Origin: an uncultured Bryobacteraceae bacterium
GTDB taxonomy: Bacteria > Acidobacteriota > Terriglobia > Bryobacterales > Bryobacteraceae
NCBI GenBank assembly: GCA_955652915.1
Contig: CATPCJ010000128.1
Coordinates: 1-34,289, forward strand
Direction: 5' to 3'
Length of the DNA: 34,289 nucleotides
Below the pieces are notes generated by a model, which was not told the DNA's origin, did not search any database, and saw nothing but the letters and a program-made list of their open reading frames with translations. Positions 7,479 through 15,867 of this stretch are shown here, one piece after another. Position 1 is the first letter of the stretch; each line of letters opens with the position of its first letter. Position numbers and translations under genes: made by a program.

Positions 7479-8582
7479 ATGTTGCGAAAAATGCTGCCGG
7501 CCGTCTTACTTCCGCTTGCGTGCCTCGCGCAAACGCACAACACTGGCGATCCGAAACCGCTTCGACTCGCCATCGCCGGCCTGGTCCACAGCCACGTCGA
7601 TGGATTTCTCCGTGGCGCCACGAAACGTTCTGACGTTCAAATCGCCGGCGTCTTTGAGCCCGATGCCGCGATTCAGCACAAGTACGCCGAAAAATACAAG
7701 CTGGCCGGCGCGCTGTTCTTCACCGACCTAAACGCCATGTTGGACTCCGTGAAACCGGAAGCCGTGGCCACGTTCACCAGCACCTACGATCATCCGGTTA
7801 TCGTCGAAGCGTGCGCCAACCGCCACATCCCCGTCATGATGGAAAAGCCATTGGCCGTCAGCTTGGATCATGCGCGAGCCATCCAGCGTGCCGCCGGCCG
7901 CGCGGAAATCGCCGTGGTTGTCAACTACGAGACCACCTGGTACCGCAGCCACGCGGCGATGTGGGAGCTCATCAAGGAACAGCGCGCGGGAGGCGAGATC
8001 CGGAAAATGGTTGCCATGGACGGCCACCAGGGACCCAAGGAAATTGGCGTGCCTCCAGAGTTTTTCAGTTGGCTTACCGACCCCGTCAAGAACGGCGCGG
8101 GCGCTCTGTTCGATTTCGGATGCTACGGCGCGAACCTCATGACCTGGATGCTGGACAACCAACGGCCGATCTCCGTCACCGCCATGACTCACCGTTTCAA
8201 ACCGCAAATATATCCGCGCGTCGACGACGAAGCGGCCATCCTCGTCGAATATCCTAAAGCGCAGGGCATCATTCAGGCCTCCTGGAATTGGCCTTTCAAT
8301 CGCAAAGATTTCGAAGTTTATGGTGAACGAGCTTACGCGATCGCCACCGGAGGGAACACTTTGCGCGTGCGGCTTCCCGGCCAGCCGGATGAAGAGATGC
8401 GCGGCAAACTTGCAGACCGGCCGCTCGACGAACGCGATTCAATTTCGTATCTCACCGCGGTCGCTCGCGGAAAACTGAAACCTTCCGGTCTATCGTCGCT
8501 CGAGAACAACATGATCGTCACCGAAATTCTCGAAGCAGCGCGTGAGTCGGCTCAGAGCGGTAAGACGATCCGGATCCGGTGA
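7479..8582 (+). CDS. Exported Gfo/Idh/MocA family oxidoreductase (paralog 2)
   Basis: Paralog of the protein at 5107. The N-terminus MLRKMLPAVLLPLACLA is a Sec signal. The Rossmann strand LAIAGLVHSHVDGF again lacks a standard GxGxxG loop. EKP appears in VMMEKPLAV, and FFSWLTDPVKNGAGALFDF matches the other copy closely. The reading frame stays open to GTG 7416, and ATG 7464, 7467, 7479 and 7491 are all possible. 7479 is chosen because it puts a short charged region before the hydrophobic core. The stop overlaps the next glycosyltransferase start (GTGA at 8579-8582). Substrate unknown. Confidence 0.88.
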   Translation: MLRKMLPAVLLPLACLAQTHNTGDPKPLRLAIAGLVHSHVDGFLRGATKRSDVQIAGVFEPDAAIQHKYAEKYKLAGALFFTDLNAMLDSVKPEAVATFTSTYDHPVIVEACANRHIPVMMEKPLAVSLDHARAIQRAAGRAEIAVVVNYETTWYRSHAAMWELIKEQRAGGEIRKMVAMDGHQGPKEIGVPPEFFSWLTDPVKNGAGALFDFGCYGANLMTWMLDNQRPISVTAMTHRFKPQIYPRVDDEAAILVEYPKAQGIIQASWNWPFNRKDFEVYGERAYAIATGGNTLRVRLPGQPDEEMRGKLADRPLDERDSISYLTAVARGKLKPSGLSSLENNMIVTEILEAARESAQSGKTIRIR

Positions 8583-9733
8583 ACAAGCGGCTGCTTTTTC
8601 TTTCCGAACGTTATCCTCCGGATTTGGGCGGCGTGGCCACCAGTTCCGGCCGTATTTCGCGCGCTCTCGCGGACATTGGCTGCGGCGTGGACGTCATTAC
8701 CTGGACGCGATCTCTGCAGCCAGGCGTTGTGTCGCACGAGGAAGGAAATCCAGCGGTGTACCGCATGGGCCGCTATCGGGAATGGGACACCACCATGCCG
8801 CACACGCTCAATCTCTTCGACTGGCTCAACACCAAACACAGTTACCAAGCCATCTGGGGCCATTACCTGGCGCCCGCCGGATTCCTCGCCACCTGGTTGG
8901 GCCGTTTGAAGAACATTCCCACCACCGTTAGCGTTCGTGGAAACGATCTGGATCGCGACATGTATCCGCCCGGCGATTTCTCGCGCTTGCTGTGGTCGCT
9001 TAACAACGCCACTTGCGTCAGCGCCGTCACCCGGGATCTAGCTGCAAAAGTTACTGCCCTCTGCGGCCGGCAAGACGTCGTCTGGCTGAAGAATGCCGTC
9101 GATTCCAAGATCTTTTTCCCCACGCACCCCAACGCAGAATTGCGCGAGAGGCTTGGCATTCGTGCCGCCGAGATCGTACTGGGATTCGCGGGCGAATTGC
9201 GCGAAAAAAAGGGGCAGCATTTTCTGTTCGAAGCTCTTCGCACTATTCGCGAGACCCGGCCCGCCTGTCTTCTGATAATCGGCGAAGTGCGCCCGTCGGA
9301 AATGCCTCGCCTGATGCAGTGGACGGGCGCCGGAAGCCTCGAAGAACATCGCATCCTGGTAACTGGCCAATTGGCGACGCCATCTGAAGTCAACCAGCAT
9401 CTCCAGCTTTGCGACGTGTATCTCCAACCTTCGCTTTGGGACGGAATGCCGAATGCGCTGCTGGAAGCGATGGCGGCCGGCTGCGGTTGCATCGGAAGCG
9501 ACGCCGGTGGCATCCCGGAAGCGATAGTCAATGGAGAGAACGGGATTTTACTTCCGCGCTGGCAGCTCCAGCATTTGCCCCATGCTGTGCTGCAATGGAT
9601 CTCGCGTCCACCGGAATATCGCGCGCAGATTCGACAGGCCGCGCGCGAACGCGTCGTCGCCGATTATGGATCCGATGTAGAGCGACGCCAGCTTCAATCC
9701 CTACTCGAGCGATTGATTCCAACCTCGGCGTAA
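8579..9733 (+). CDS. Glycosyltransferase, GT4 / group 1 family
   Basis: A 384-residue cytoplasmic or membrane-associated glycosyltransferase of GT-B fold. The N-terminal acceptor half begins LLFLSERYPPDLGGVATSSG. The donor half has LGFAGELREKKGQHFLFEA and the EX7E-type region LWDGMPNALLEAMAAGCG followed by GGIPEAIVNGENGILL, diagnostic for GT4. It starts at GTG 8579, overlapping the stop of the upstream oxidoreductase by four bases, so expression is coupled to it. Its 3' end overlaps the convergent GT4 gene by 40 bases. The sugar and acceptor are unknown; export polysaccharide or glycolipid synthesis is a reasonable guess. Confidence 0.92.
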   Translation: MNKRLLFLSERYPPDLGGVATSSGRISRALADIGCGVDVITWTRSLQPGVVSHEEGNPAVYRMGRYREWDTTMPHTLNLFDWLNTKHSYQAIWGHYLAPAGFLATWLGRLKNIPTTVSVRGNDLDRDMYPPGDFSRLLWSLNNATCVSAVTRDLAAKVTALCGRQDVVWLKNAVDSKIFFPTHPNAELRERLGIRAAEIVLGFAGELREKKGQHFLFEALRTIRETRPACLLIIGEVRPSEMPRLMQWTGAGSLEEHRILVTGQLATPSEVNQHLQLCDVYLQPSLWDGMPNALLEAMAAGCGCIGSDAGGIPEAIVNGENGILLPRWQLQHLPHAVLQWISRPPEYRAQIRQAARERVVADYGSDVERRQLQSLLERLIPTSA

Positions 9734-10881
9734 GCCCCCATCAACAACTCGCCGGAGCGATCCCAAGTGTGGTTCACCAACACCTGCGCCCGCGCTTGTT
9801 CCGCAATCCTAGCGGCCAGAACCCGATCGCGCGCCAGCCGCAACGCAGCTTGGGCAATCTGATCCACCGACCCGGCTTTCACCAAAAGAAAATGCACTCC
9901 ATCGCATCCCAGCTCTCGAACCACCGGCAGATCGGACGCGATCACCGGAACGCCCGCTGCCATGCCTTCCAGAATCTTCAGCGGGCAGCAACCCTGCACC
10001 ACATTCCGGTCGTTCAGCGTCAACGGCGCCAGTATCACATCAGCCGCGCCCAAAAGCTCTGCTAGCTCCGCCCGTGGAAGCGCCGGAATCATGGTAACGT
10101 GAGCGGCGACGCCCAACTTTGCAGCCAACTGCATCAACCCATCTCGCTCCCGGCCGCTCCCAGTCCCAACAATCAGGAGCGATGCGGCAACCTGTAATCG
10201 AATTTGGGCAAGAGCGCGGACACCAAGCTCAACCCCTTGCCAGGAAGACAGCGTCCCGAAATAAATCATTTTCCAACCTTGTGCGTCGCCCGCATGCAAG
10301 CGCGGCCGAAACAATTCTGTGTCCACGCCGTTTGGTATGACTCGCACTTTTTCCGCCGGCACTCCTCTCGCCGAAATCAGATAGTGCGCGGTGACACTAC
10401 TGGGCGACACGATCAAATCCGACTTCTCAAAGCACCTCTGTTCCTGTGCCAAAAGCTTGCGCATCAATTCCCGGTCGTCTTCCATGCCTGGATACCGGTA
10501 CTTCAATTCAATTGACGGAAGTCCATTTACTTCGAAGACCAGCTTGCCTCCTCCACCGAGATCCAACAGCGGCAGCCCTTCGAAAATCGAGCGAAACTGT
10601 ATCGACTCAAATGTCCGGCCCGCCAGCCAATGTGCGAGAAACTGCCGGAAGCACAGCACGCGGTCGATCAGAGTTGTCCCCAATGCCGGAAGCTCGGTAT
10701 GAAAAACGCCCGGCCATCGTTCGATGCGCGCCGTCGATTCCGTACCTGAGGCAACCGTCACCAGTTCCACTCCCTTAAACGTTGCGCCAAGGGTGCGGGC
10801 AAAGGCCTCGATGTGCGTAGCAGCGCCTTTTGGCGCCGGAACAGTATCGAAAGAAACGTACGCAATCCGCGAACCTTGCAT
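9694..10881 (-). CDS. Glycosyltransferase, GT4 / group 1 family
   Basis: A 395-residue GT-B glycosyltransferase. The N-terminal half opens RIAYVSFDTVPAPKGAATHI. VRVIPNGVDTELFRP marks the start of the donor half, and GCCPLKILEGMAAGVPVIAS gives the donor-binding EX7E region. It is only distantly like the convergent neighbour at 8579, so this is not a tandem duplicate. The last 40 bases are shared in antisense with that gene. ATG 10881 starts about 30 bases from the divergent gene at 10912, leaving room for only a compact shared promoter region. Sugar specificity unknown. Confidence 0.92.
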   Translation of the reverse strand: MQGSRIAYVSFDTVPAPKGAATHIEAFARTLGATFKGVELVTVASGTESTARIERWPGVFHTELPALGTTLIDRVLCFRQFLAHWLAGRTFESIQFRSIFEGLPLLDLGGGGKLVFEVNGLPSIELKYRYPGMEDDRELMRKLLAQEQRCFEKSDLIVSPSSVTAHYLISARGVPAEKVRVIPNGVDTELFRPRLHAGDAQGWKMIYFGTLSSWQGVELGVRALAQIRLQVAASLLIVGTGSGRERDGLMQLAAKLGVAAHVTMIPALPRAELAELLGAADVILAPLTLNDRNVVQGCCPLKILEGMAAGVPVIASDLPVVRELGCDGVHFLLVKAGSVDQIAQAALRLARDRVLAARIAEQARAQVLVNHTWDRSGELLMGAYAEVGINRSSRD

Positions 10882-10911
10882 GCTTTGATAAGATAACCGA
10901 AACTAAATCAC

Positions 10912-11757
10912 ATGGCCATAGACGTACGGAAGCTGCAGAGCGGCGGGACGTATCAAGCCGAAGGTCCGCTGAGCTCAATCCTCAACGATATCGAGCAAAT
11001 CGGTAATTTCCTGCGGCAGATCGAGACCCAGCGCCGCAACTTCCGCAAATTCAGCGGCGTATCGATGGCCGCTGGTCTGGTGCTGGCCGTCGTGGCTAGC
11101 GTCCTGCATATCAACGTCCTCGGATTTCTTGCGTTCCTCGCTTTTGCGACCGGCGTCATTATGTACATTTACTCCTTTGTATACGGCCGCGGCATGCACA
11201 CCCACCATAGCCGCTATGATTTGCTGAATGAATTGTTCCAAGTGCTGCAACGGGACGCTGACCCTCGTTCATCTTTTTCGGTGAAACTCGCGTTGAAACC
11301 GCAGCCTAGCCAGCTAAGCAACGAGCCATGGTCCGATCGTAAGAATGGGAAACAGCAGTTTTTCGAAGAGGACTATCTTTCCATTCAAGGTGAACTGCTG
11401 GACGGAACCGTGCTGTCCGAGAATCTTACGGAGCTGACGCGCAAACGCAGCTTCACGAATCCTCGCGGCAAGTCGAAAACGAAAACCCGGCGCCGATATA
11501 TGCTCGCCTTGAAATTTCGCTATCCCAGCGATGTGTACGCGGACGCGCGCCCTGCCCACCATGCTTTGCACGAGGAGATTCGCGTTCCTCCCTCCGCCAT
11601 TGTTCGTGAGACGCGAGTGGATGAGAAAGCGATCACTGTAAAATCGCTAGTGACAGCGGAAATGGAAATCGTGCCGGCCACCACCATGACGTGCCTGGGC
11701 GCCTATCGCATTCTCAATCTGGCGCGCCGGGCTCGAGCAACCGGAGGCGCACAATGA
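10912..11757 (+). CDS. Two-TM membrane protein of unknown function
   Basis: A 281-residue protein. The N-terminal 45 residues are probably helical (SSILNDIEQIGNFLRQIETQ). Two adjacent hydrophobic segments near residues 48-70 and 72-92 form a hairpin, and a soluble C-terminal domain of about 190 residues follows. It contains a very basic stretch near 178-195 (RKRSFTNPRGKSKTKTRRR). I do not recognise the family. The layout resembles DUF3137-like proteins, but I see no diagnostic motif. The stop overlaps the following Cys-rich ORF (ATGA at 11754-11757), so the two are coupled and probably act together. Confidence 0.75.
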   Translation: MAIDVRKLQSGGTYQAEGPLSSILNDIEQIGNFLRQIETQRRNFRKFSGVSMAAGLVLAVVASVLHINVLGFLAFLAFATGVIMYIYSFVYGRGMHTHHSRYDLLNELFQVLQRDADPRSSFSVKLALKPQPSQLSNEPWSDRKNGKQQFFEEDYLSIQGELLDGTVLSENLTELTRKRSFTNPRGKSKTKTRRRYMLALKFRYPSDVYADARPAHHALHEEIRVPPSAIVRETRVDEKAITVKSLVTAEMEIVPATTMTCLGAYRILNLARRARATGGAQ

Positions 11758-12038
11758 TTCCCGCTGTCTGGAAATGCCCGCGCAGCACCGGATTTTTGTT
11801 TCCACACGAATGCGATCGACCCTCGCCCATCGGATGCCCGGATTGCAACAACGGCCAGGTGGGCGACCCCTTTCGCCAGCGCACCGACCGATACGGCTAC
11901 GACGACTATGACGACTACACCGGCGTCAGCATGGCCGGATTCGCATTAGGAAGCGCTCGGGACAACTTCACGGAAGCCGACGGAGAAACGCTTGTCCGTC
12001 CGCGCAAACAATTTGAAGAAGACATGTCCGCAAGCTGA
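11754..12038 (+). CDS. Small Cys-rich (zinc-ribbon-like) protein
   Basis: A 94-residue protein starting at ATG 11754, which overlaps the previous stop by four bases; the frame is open further upstream but only inside the neighbour. Cysteines at 8, 20, 28 and 31, with WKCPRSTG and GCPDCNNGQ, suggest one four-cysteine zinc site. After it comes an acidic Tyr/Asp patch (YGYDDYDDY) and no membrane segment. Function unknown. Its last 47 bases are also the 5' end of the next gene in another frame. Confidence 0.65.
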   Translation: MIPAVWKCPRSTGFLFPHECDRPSPIGCPDCNNGQVGDPFRQRTDRYGYDDYDDYTGVSMAGFALGSARDNFTEADGETLVRPRKQFEEDMSAS

Positions 12039-13005
12039 TCCACCAAATTGGCTTATTTACGCCCTGGGCGGTGGCTGGGGACACCTCACGCGCGCGGTAG
12101 CTCTGGCCTTACGATCCAGCGCCCGCATCCTCACTAATTCACCATTCGCGGCCCAAGTTCATGGGGCCTTTCCACAGCTTGATCTCGTAATCCTGGATCC
12201 TCAACTCCCGATTCGGATTGCGCGCGAACAAGCTCTCAAGGCGATTGAATTGGCCGCGCCCGCGTGCCTGGTCGTCGACACTTTTCCGAGAGGCCTGGGC
12301 GGCGAACTGGCCGGCGTGCTTGCTTCCTTGGCGGCAACCAAGGTCCTGGTACATCGCGATATGAATCCGCGTTACGTAGCCGAGGCCAATCTTCTCGACT
12401 TCGTAAAATCCTCGTACGACCTCATCCTGATTCCCGGCAAATCCGAGGGCCATGCGTTCGCAAAACTTCCAAACGCAGTAGTCACCGACCCGTGGCTAAT
12501 CCGGAACGCCGATGAATTGCCATCGCCGGCCCCCGCCCGCAAACTGCTAAACATCGAAGACAATCAACGATGCATTCTGGTGTCCGCCACTCAGGAATTG
12601 TTATGGTTCGACGCGGTCATTTCAGAGTTGCTGGCCCGCCATCCAGAGGCGGCCGTTCGATGTGTCGCCCCAACCTGCCCACCTAATTGCCCGAGCGAAT
12701 GCTGGATCAAGTACTGGCCGGCAATCGATCTATACCCGGCGACTGACGTTGTAATCGGCGGCGCAGGTTACAACACCATCCATGAATGCCTCGCCTGTAA
12801 TGTGCCTTTGATCGCCCGCCCGTGGCCTCGCTTGTACGATCGCCAATGGCTCCGCGCAAGACGTGCCGGTGTAGTTGTAATCGACGGTCCAGCGGAAGCC
12901 GCGGCGGCGGCAATCCATCAACTCAAGACCGGATCCCCCCGCCGCAAACCCAACTTCCATAACGGCACTGCCCAAGCAATCACGCTAATCGAAACAATGA
13001 GGTGA
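11992..13005 (+). CDS. MurG-like / GT28-type glycosyltransferase
   Basis: A 337-residue GT-B protein. The N-terminal loop YALGGGWGHLTRA matches the glycine-rich acceptor-side loop of MurG-like enzymes, and IGGAGYNTIHECLACNVPLI matches the C-terminal donor site. The length suits the family. No ATG is available near the start. TTG 11992 is chosen because GGAGA stands six bases upstream (11982-11986), and it overlaps the Cys-rich gene by 47 bases. The final codons (ETMR, then TGA) lie in the left arm of the inverted repeat at 12991-13080. True MurG is unlikely, since no cell-wall genes are nearby. The acceptor is unknown. Confidence 0.75.
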   Translation: MSVRANNLKKTCPQADPPNWLIYALGGGWGHLTRAVALALRSSARILTNSPFAAQVHGAFPQLDLVILDPQLPIRIAREQALKAIELAAPACLVVDTFPRGLGGELAGVLASLAATKVLVHRDMNPRYVAEANLLDFVKSSYDLILIPGKSEGHAFAKLPNAVVTDPWLIRNADELPSPAPARKLLNIEDNQRCILVSATQELLWFDAVISELLARHPEAAVRCVAPTCPPNCPSECWIKYWPAIDLYPATDVVIGGAGYNTIHECLACNVPLIARPWPRLYDRQWLRARRAGVVVIDGPAEAAAAAIHQLKTGSPRRKPNFHNGTAQAITLIETMR

Positions 13006-13080
13006 CAGTGGTGACAGCCACCTCAATCACCGTCCAAATCGCATCAATCGGCCACTGGGTGGCTGTCACCGCATTGTTTC
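12991..13080. repeat. 90-base inverted-repeat element, family D
   Basis: Outer ends GAAACAATG (12991-12999) and CATTGTTTC (13072-13080) are exact inverted repeats. Inside them GGTGACAGCCACC (13010-13022) pairs with GGTGGCTGTCACC (13058-13070). The left arm carries an extra GGTGACAGT duplication. The element lies between the convergent transferase and MscS genes. The loop of about 35 bases and lack of a T-run argue against an ordinary terminator. Confidence 0.7.
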
Positions 13081-13083
13081 CCC

Positions 13084-14811
13084 CTAAGACTTCGGCCCTT
13101 CCTGAACAACCGGCTTATGCACTAACGCCACTATCGCTTCAAACAATCGCGATTTCACTTCGTACCTCTGCGGGGCCCGCGTAATGTACCGCACGATCAC
13201 TTCCAGCCCATTGATTGACGGCCGCAGGTCCACCACCGGCTTCGCCGAAAACACCTGAGTGCCGTATTGGTGCGTCACTCGTTCCCAATCGTGTTCCGCG
13301 GCAAGCGCATCGTCGGCCGTCTCTCGCTCCACCCGTTCGCGGATTTCAATGGCCATCCGATAGGGATCGCCCACCAGCGGCAGAGTCATCTGCAGCTCAT
13401 CCCAAAGCCAGGCACCCGCGGTCGAAAAATTGAAGTAATGATTCTCGATCGCGTACTTGTTCATGAACGTCACGCGCCGTCCGGTAGGATGACCGGTGTT
13501 CGTCCAATTTCCCATCTCCAGCAGCACCGTTTTCAAAACACCGATCTCAACCACTTCTCCGCCGACCCCTTCAATCTCCACCCAGTCGCCCACTCGAATG
13601 CCGTTCTTTCCCATCAGCGCGAACCAGCCGATGAACGCCAGGATAAAATCTTTCAGCGCCACCGTTAGTCCCGCGGTTGCCAACCCAATCAACGTCGACA
13701 CTTGATTGGGCGGTCCGAAGATCGCGAGCAAGATACACAGCGCACCCACGAATTGGACCGAAAGAGTAGCCACCACGCGCAAGTGATGCCGGCGTCTCCG
13801 GTCGGGATGCCGGTCAAAAGCATGCCGAATCCCCAGATCGATGATGACCACCACCAGCAGAATCGCGAGTACAACGGCGGACGAAATAAGCAGCAAGTGC
13901 AAAACGGCGCGCTTTCTTATTTCCAGCAGCGCGTTCCACCGTTTGTAGACATCGCTCAGTTGCTGGTTGTCTTGAATGCGCTTGTCAAACTCAGTGAGCG
14001 TCTTGGTCTGATCGGAAAGCTGGCGCAAGCCCGCCAACATCGCCGCCGCCTCCCCGCCATCCGCGGATTGTCCGGCAGACACCGGTTTGCCGGCGATCAG
14101 ATTCTCCAGCGCCTGGTGTTGCCCCTCCAACGCCGCCGCCTTGTTTACGCTTTGCTTCCATGCCGATTCGACTTGCCGGGCGCGCTCTTGCAATGAAAGC
14201 CATGCCAGCAGTTGTTCGGCCATCGTCTGCGTACGCGCCGCACTCGATTTCGACGGTTGCGCCGTTTGGTGTTGCGCGGCCTCATGTTCTTGAAGCAGCC
14301 GTTCCAGCTTTGAATGTTGATCGCCACCTAGCTTGGCCAGGTCTTCCTGCGCATCGCTCAATTCATCCTGATCGAGCGCAAGCTGTGCCTTGGCCAATTC
14401 CAATTCGTCACCCGCGGCCGCGTCCTTATTCAATTTTTCTATGAGTGCCTGGTCCACCGCGATCCGCGCCTTGCCCTTTGTGACGCGATCCGCGAGTTCT
14501 TTGAAGGGGCCCTTGGCCGGAGGCGCGGCCGCCGACGCCTGCCGTAGCGCACTCGCGAACGCCTGATCCAGCTCATGATCGGCTAGCCTCAGCGCCTCGT
14601 GCGCGAGCGCTTGCTCCTCCGCTGTGTCGGCAACTGCCGCCAACTGGCGCGCCGTCTGCAACGGCTTCTCGTCAATCTTTGAAACTTGGACGGCTGAATC
14701 GGATTTCTTGGCGGGGGAATCCGCGCCGCGAAACAGGTAGGACCCAACGATACAGGCCCCTAACATCAGAGCCAGAATCGCGGGAAGCAGAAGCCTTTTC
14801 CAACGTCGCAT
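13084..14811 (-). CDS. MscS family mechanosensitive ion channel with long N-terminal coiled-coil region
   Basis: A 575-residue membrane channel expected to open under membrane tension and release solutes on hypo-osmotic shock. An N-terminal hydrophobic segment (residues 7-26) ends in LGAC, a possible lipobox. A long charged, Ala-rich region predicted to be coiled coil follows (about 50-300). Transmembrane helices lie near 304-328 and 344-366, and the pore helix TM3 is in LIGLATAGLTVALKDFILAF. After it, GIRVGDWVEIEGVGGEVVEI is the classic MscS beta domain. The big extracytoplasmic N-terminus is longer than in E. coli MscS and closer in plan to MscK-type proteins. The upstream gene ends five bases before the start. 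Confidence 0.92.
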   Translation of the reverse strand: MRRWKRLLLPAILALMLGACIVGSYLFRGADSPAKKSDSAVQVSKIDEKPLQTARQLAAVADTAEEQALAHEALRLADHELDQAFASALRQASAAAPPAKGPFKELADRVTKGKARIAVDQALIEKLNKDAAAGDELELAKAQLALDQDELSDAQEDLAKLGGDQHSKLERLLQEHEAAQHQTAQPSKSSAARTQTMAEQLLAWLSLQERARQVESAWKQSVNKAAALEGQHQALENLIAGKPVSAGQSADGGEAAAMLAGLRQLSDQTKTLTEFDKRIQDNQQLSDVYKRWNALLEIRKRAVLHLLLISSAVVLAILLVVVIIDLGIRHAFDRHPDRRRRHHLRVVATLSVQFVGALCILLAIFGPPNQVSTLIGLATAGLTVALKDFILAFIGWFALMGKNGIRVGDWVEIEGVGGEVVEIGVLKTVLLEMGNWTNTGHPTGRRVTFMNKYAIENHYFNFSTAGAWLWDELQMTLPLVGDPYRMAIEIRERVERETADDALAAEHDWERVTHQYGTQVFSAKPVVDLRPSINGLEVIVRYITRAPQRYEVKSRLFEAIVALVHKPVVQEGPKS

Positions 14812-14816
14812 CGCTC

Positions 14817-15695
14817 TTACGCCAACGGCAAACCACTGCCAGCCTTTGTCTCCTGATCGTGATACTCGATCAATTGCGCGAAGGCCTCGTGACTCTCACC
14901 GAAACTAGCCAGAAGCTTGCACGTAGCATACCCGGCAATCTTCGCCGTGTACTGCCGCACCCACTGCTGAAACCGCGCCTCAGCATCGGCGGTCTCAAAC
15001 GGAAAGGTCACGGGAGGCGTGCCCAAATCGCAGCGCCATGGCTTCGGCGTCAGTCTGGCGCGAAACGATTGCTGCATTTTGCACAGCCGGACATAAAGCG
15101 GATCGGCCTCGAACTCTTTCAGAACCTCCTCGCTCCTGGCGCTTCCCGCGTCGAAGCCCGCGTTCACCACCATCGCGCGGTATCCGGCCGCGGTCTTGTA
15201 CACGCGGACCGCGAGACCATTGCGCGCCGCGACCTTTTGAATGCCATCCACCACCGCATCGCCCGCTTGCGGCGCCGGCGCTGCTTGCCCGGCCGGCTTA
15301 CTAAAGAGCGAAAAAACGCTCGACATCAGATTCTGCGCAATTGCCCCGACGTGCTGTACGTTCTGACGATCGATATCGACGAACATCAGGTCCCGCGCGT
15401 TCATCACCAGCGACCCATATGCGTTCCGCGTGATCACAGCATTGGGCGTCGCGGTGGTATCGCGAAATTCACGGACAACCGGTTCCGGCAACGGACGGTC
15501 GCCATAGCCGTATTGTTTGCGTCCGCCCGGATCGGATGCGAGCCTCTGCGCCACACCATGCGCATTCTCGCGCGCCACTTCGGCTGCCGCCTCCAAGCTC
15601 TCATTCGACCACCCGCGCGCCACCACGCGAATCAATTTGCCGTTCGCGTCCCTCGCCTCCCCCGCCTGCCGCGTCCAAAACTTAGCCAGTTTCAT
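14817..15695 (-). CDS. Conserved protein of unknown function with primase-like features
   Basis: A 292-residue protein, probably cytoplasmic. Visible blocks are LMFVDIDRQN (103-112), LAVRVYKTAAGYRAMVV (161-177) and SFRARLTPKPWRC (210-222). From memory, proteins with a DxD block, an R-x-Y-x-T-x-x-G-x-R block and an FRARLTPKPWR block occur as conserved hypotheticals in many proteobacteria. The order recalls archaeo-eukaryotic primase-like folds, where the DxD would bind metal; this is inference from pattern only. It is the first gene of a two-gene unit with the MscS channel (gap five bases). Confidence 0.7.
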   Translation of the reverse strand: MKLAKFWTRQAGEARDANGKLIRVVARGWSNESLEAAAEVARENAHGVAQRLASDPGGRKQYGYGDRPLPEPVVREFRDTTATPNAVITRNAYGSLVMNARDLMFVDIDRQNVQHVGAIAQNLMSSVFSLFSKPAGQAAPAPQAGDAVVDGIQKVAARNGLAVRVYKTAAGYRAMVVNAGFDAGSARSEEVLKEFEADPLYVRLCKMQQSFRARLTPKPWRCDLGTPPVTFPFETADAEARFQQWVRQYTAKIAGYATCKLLASFGESHEAFAQLIEYHDQETKAGSGLPLA

Positions 15696-15757
15696 CAGCG
15701 CCCAGTATATCCCGACAGCCTGGGGAGACCTGTCCCACCGGAGTTGGACACTCTTAT

Positions 15758-15865
15758 GTGGGGCAGGATGGCATCCTGCCGCGGATTGGCAATCCGCCTG
15801 GTGTTGTATCCGGAATTACTCAGGGGCCGATTGCCAATCGGCGGCGGGTTACCAACCTGCCCCAC
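15758..15865. repeat. Dispersed palindromic element, family C, copy 2
   Basis: A 108-base element with ends GTGGGGCAGG (15758-15767) and CCTGCCCCAC (15856-15865), an exact terminal inverted repeat. It contains nested palindromes: GGCAGGATGGCATCCTGCC, GCGGATTGGCAATCCGC and CCGATTGCCAATCGG. It shares the GGGGCAGG...CC(T)G(C/T)CCCAC plan with 3954-4027. It ends two bases before the stop codon of the rhamnose isomerase gene. Confidence 0.8.
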
Positions 15866-15867
15866 AA

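Noticed and set aside
13010-13070. Hairpin read as a rho-independent terminator
   Set aside because: The stem is long but the loop is about 35 bases and no T-run follows on either strand. The matching outer repeats fit a dispersed element better.
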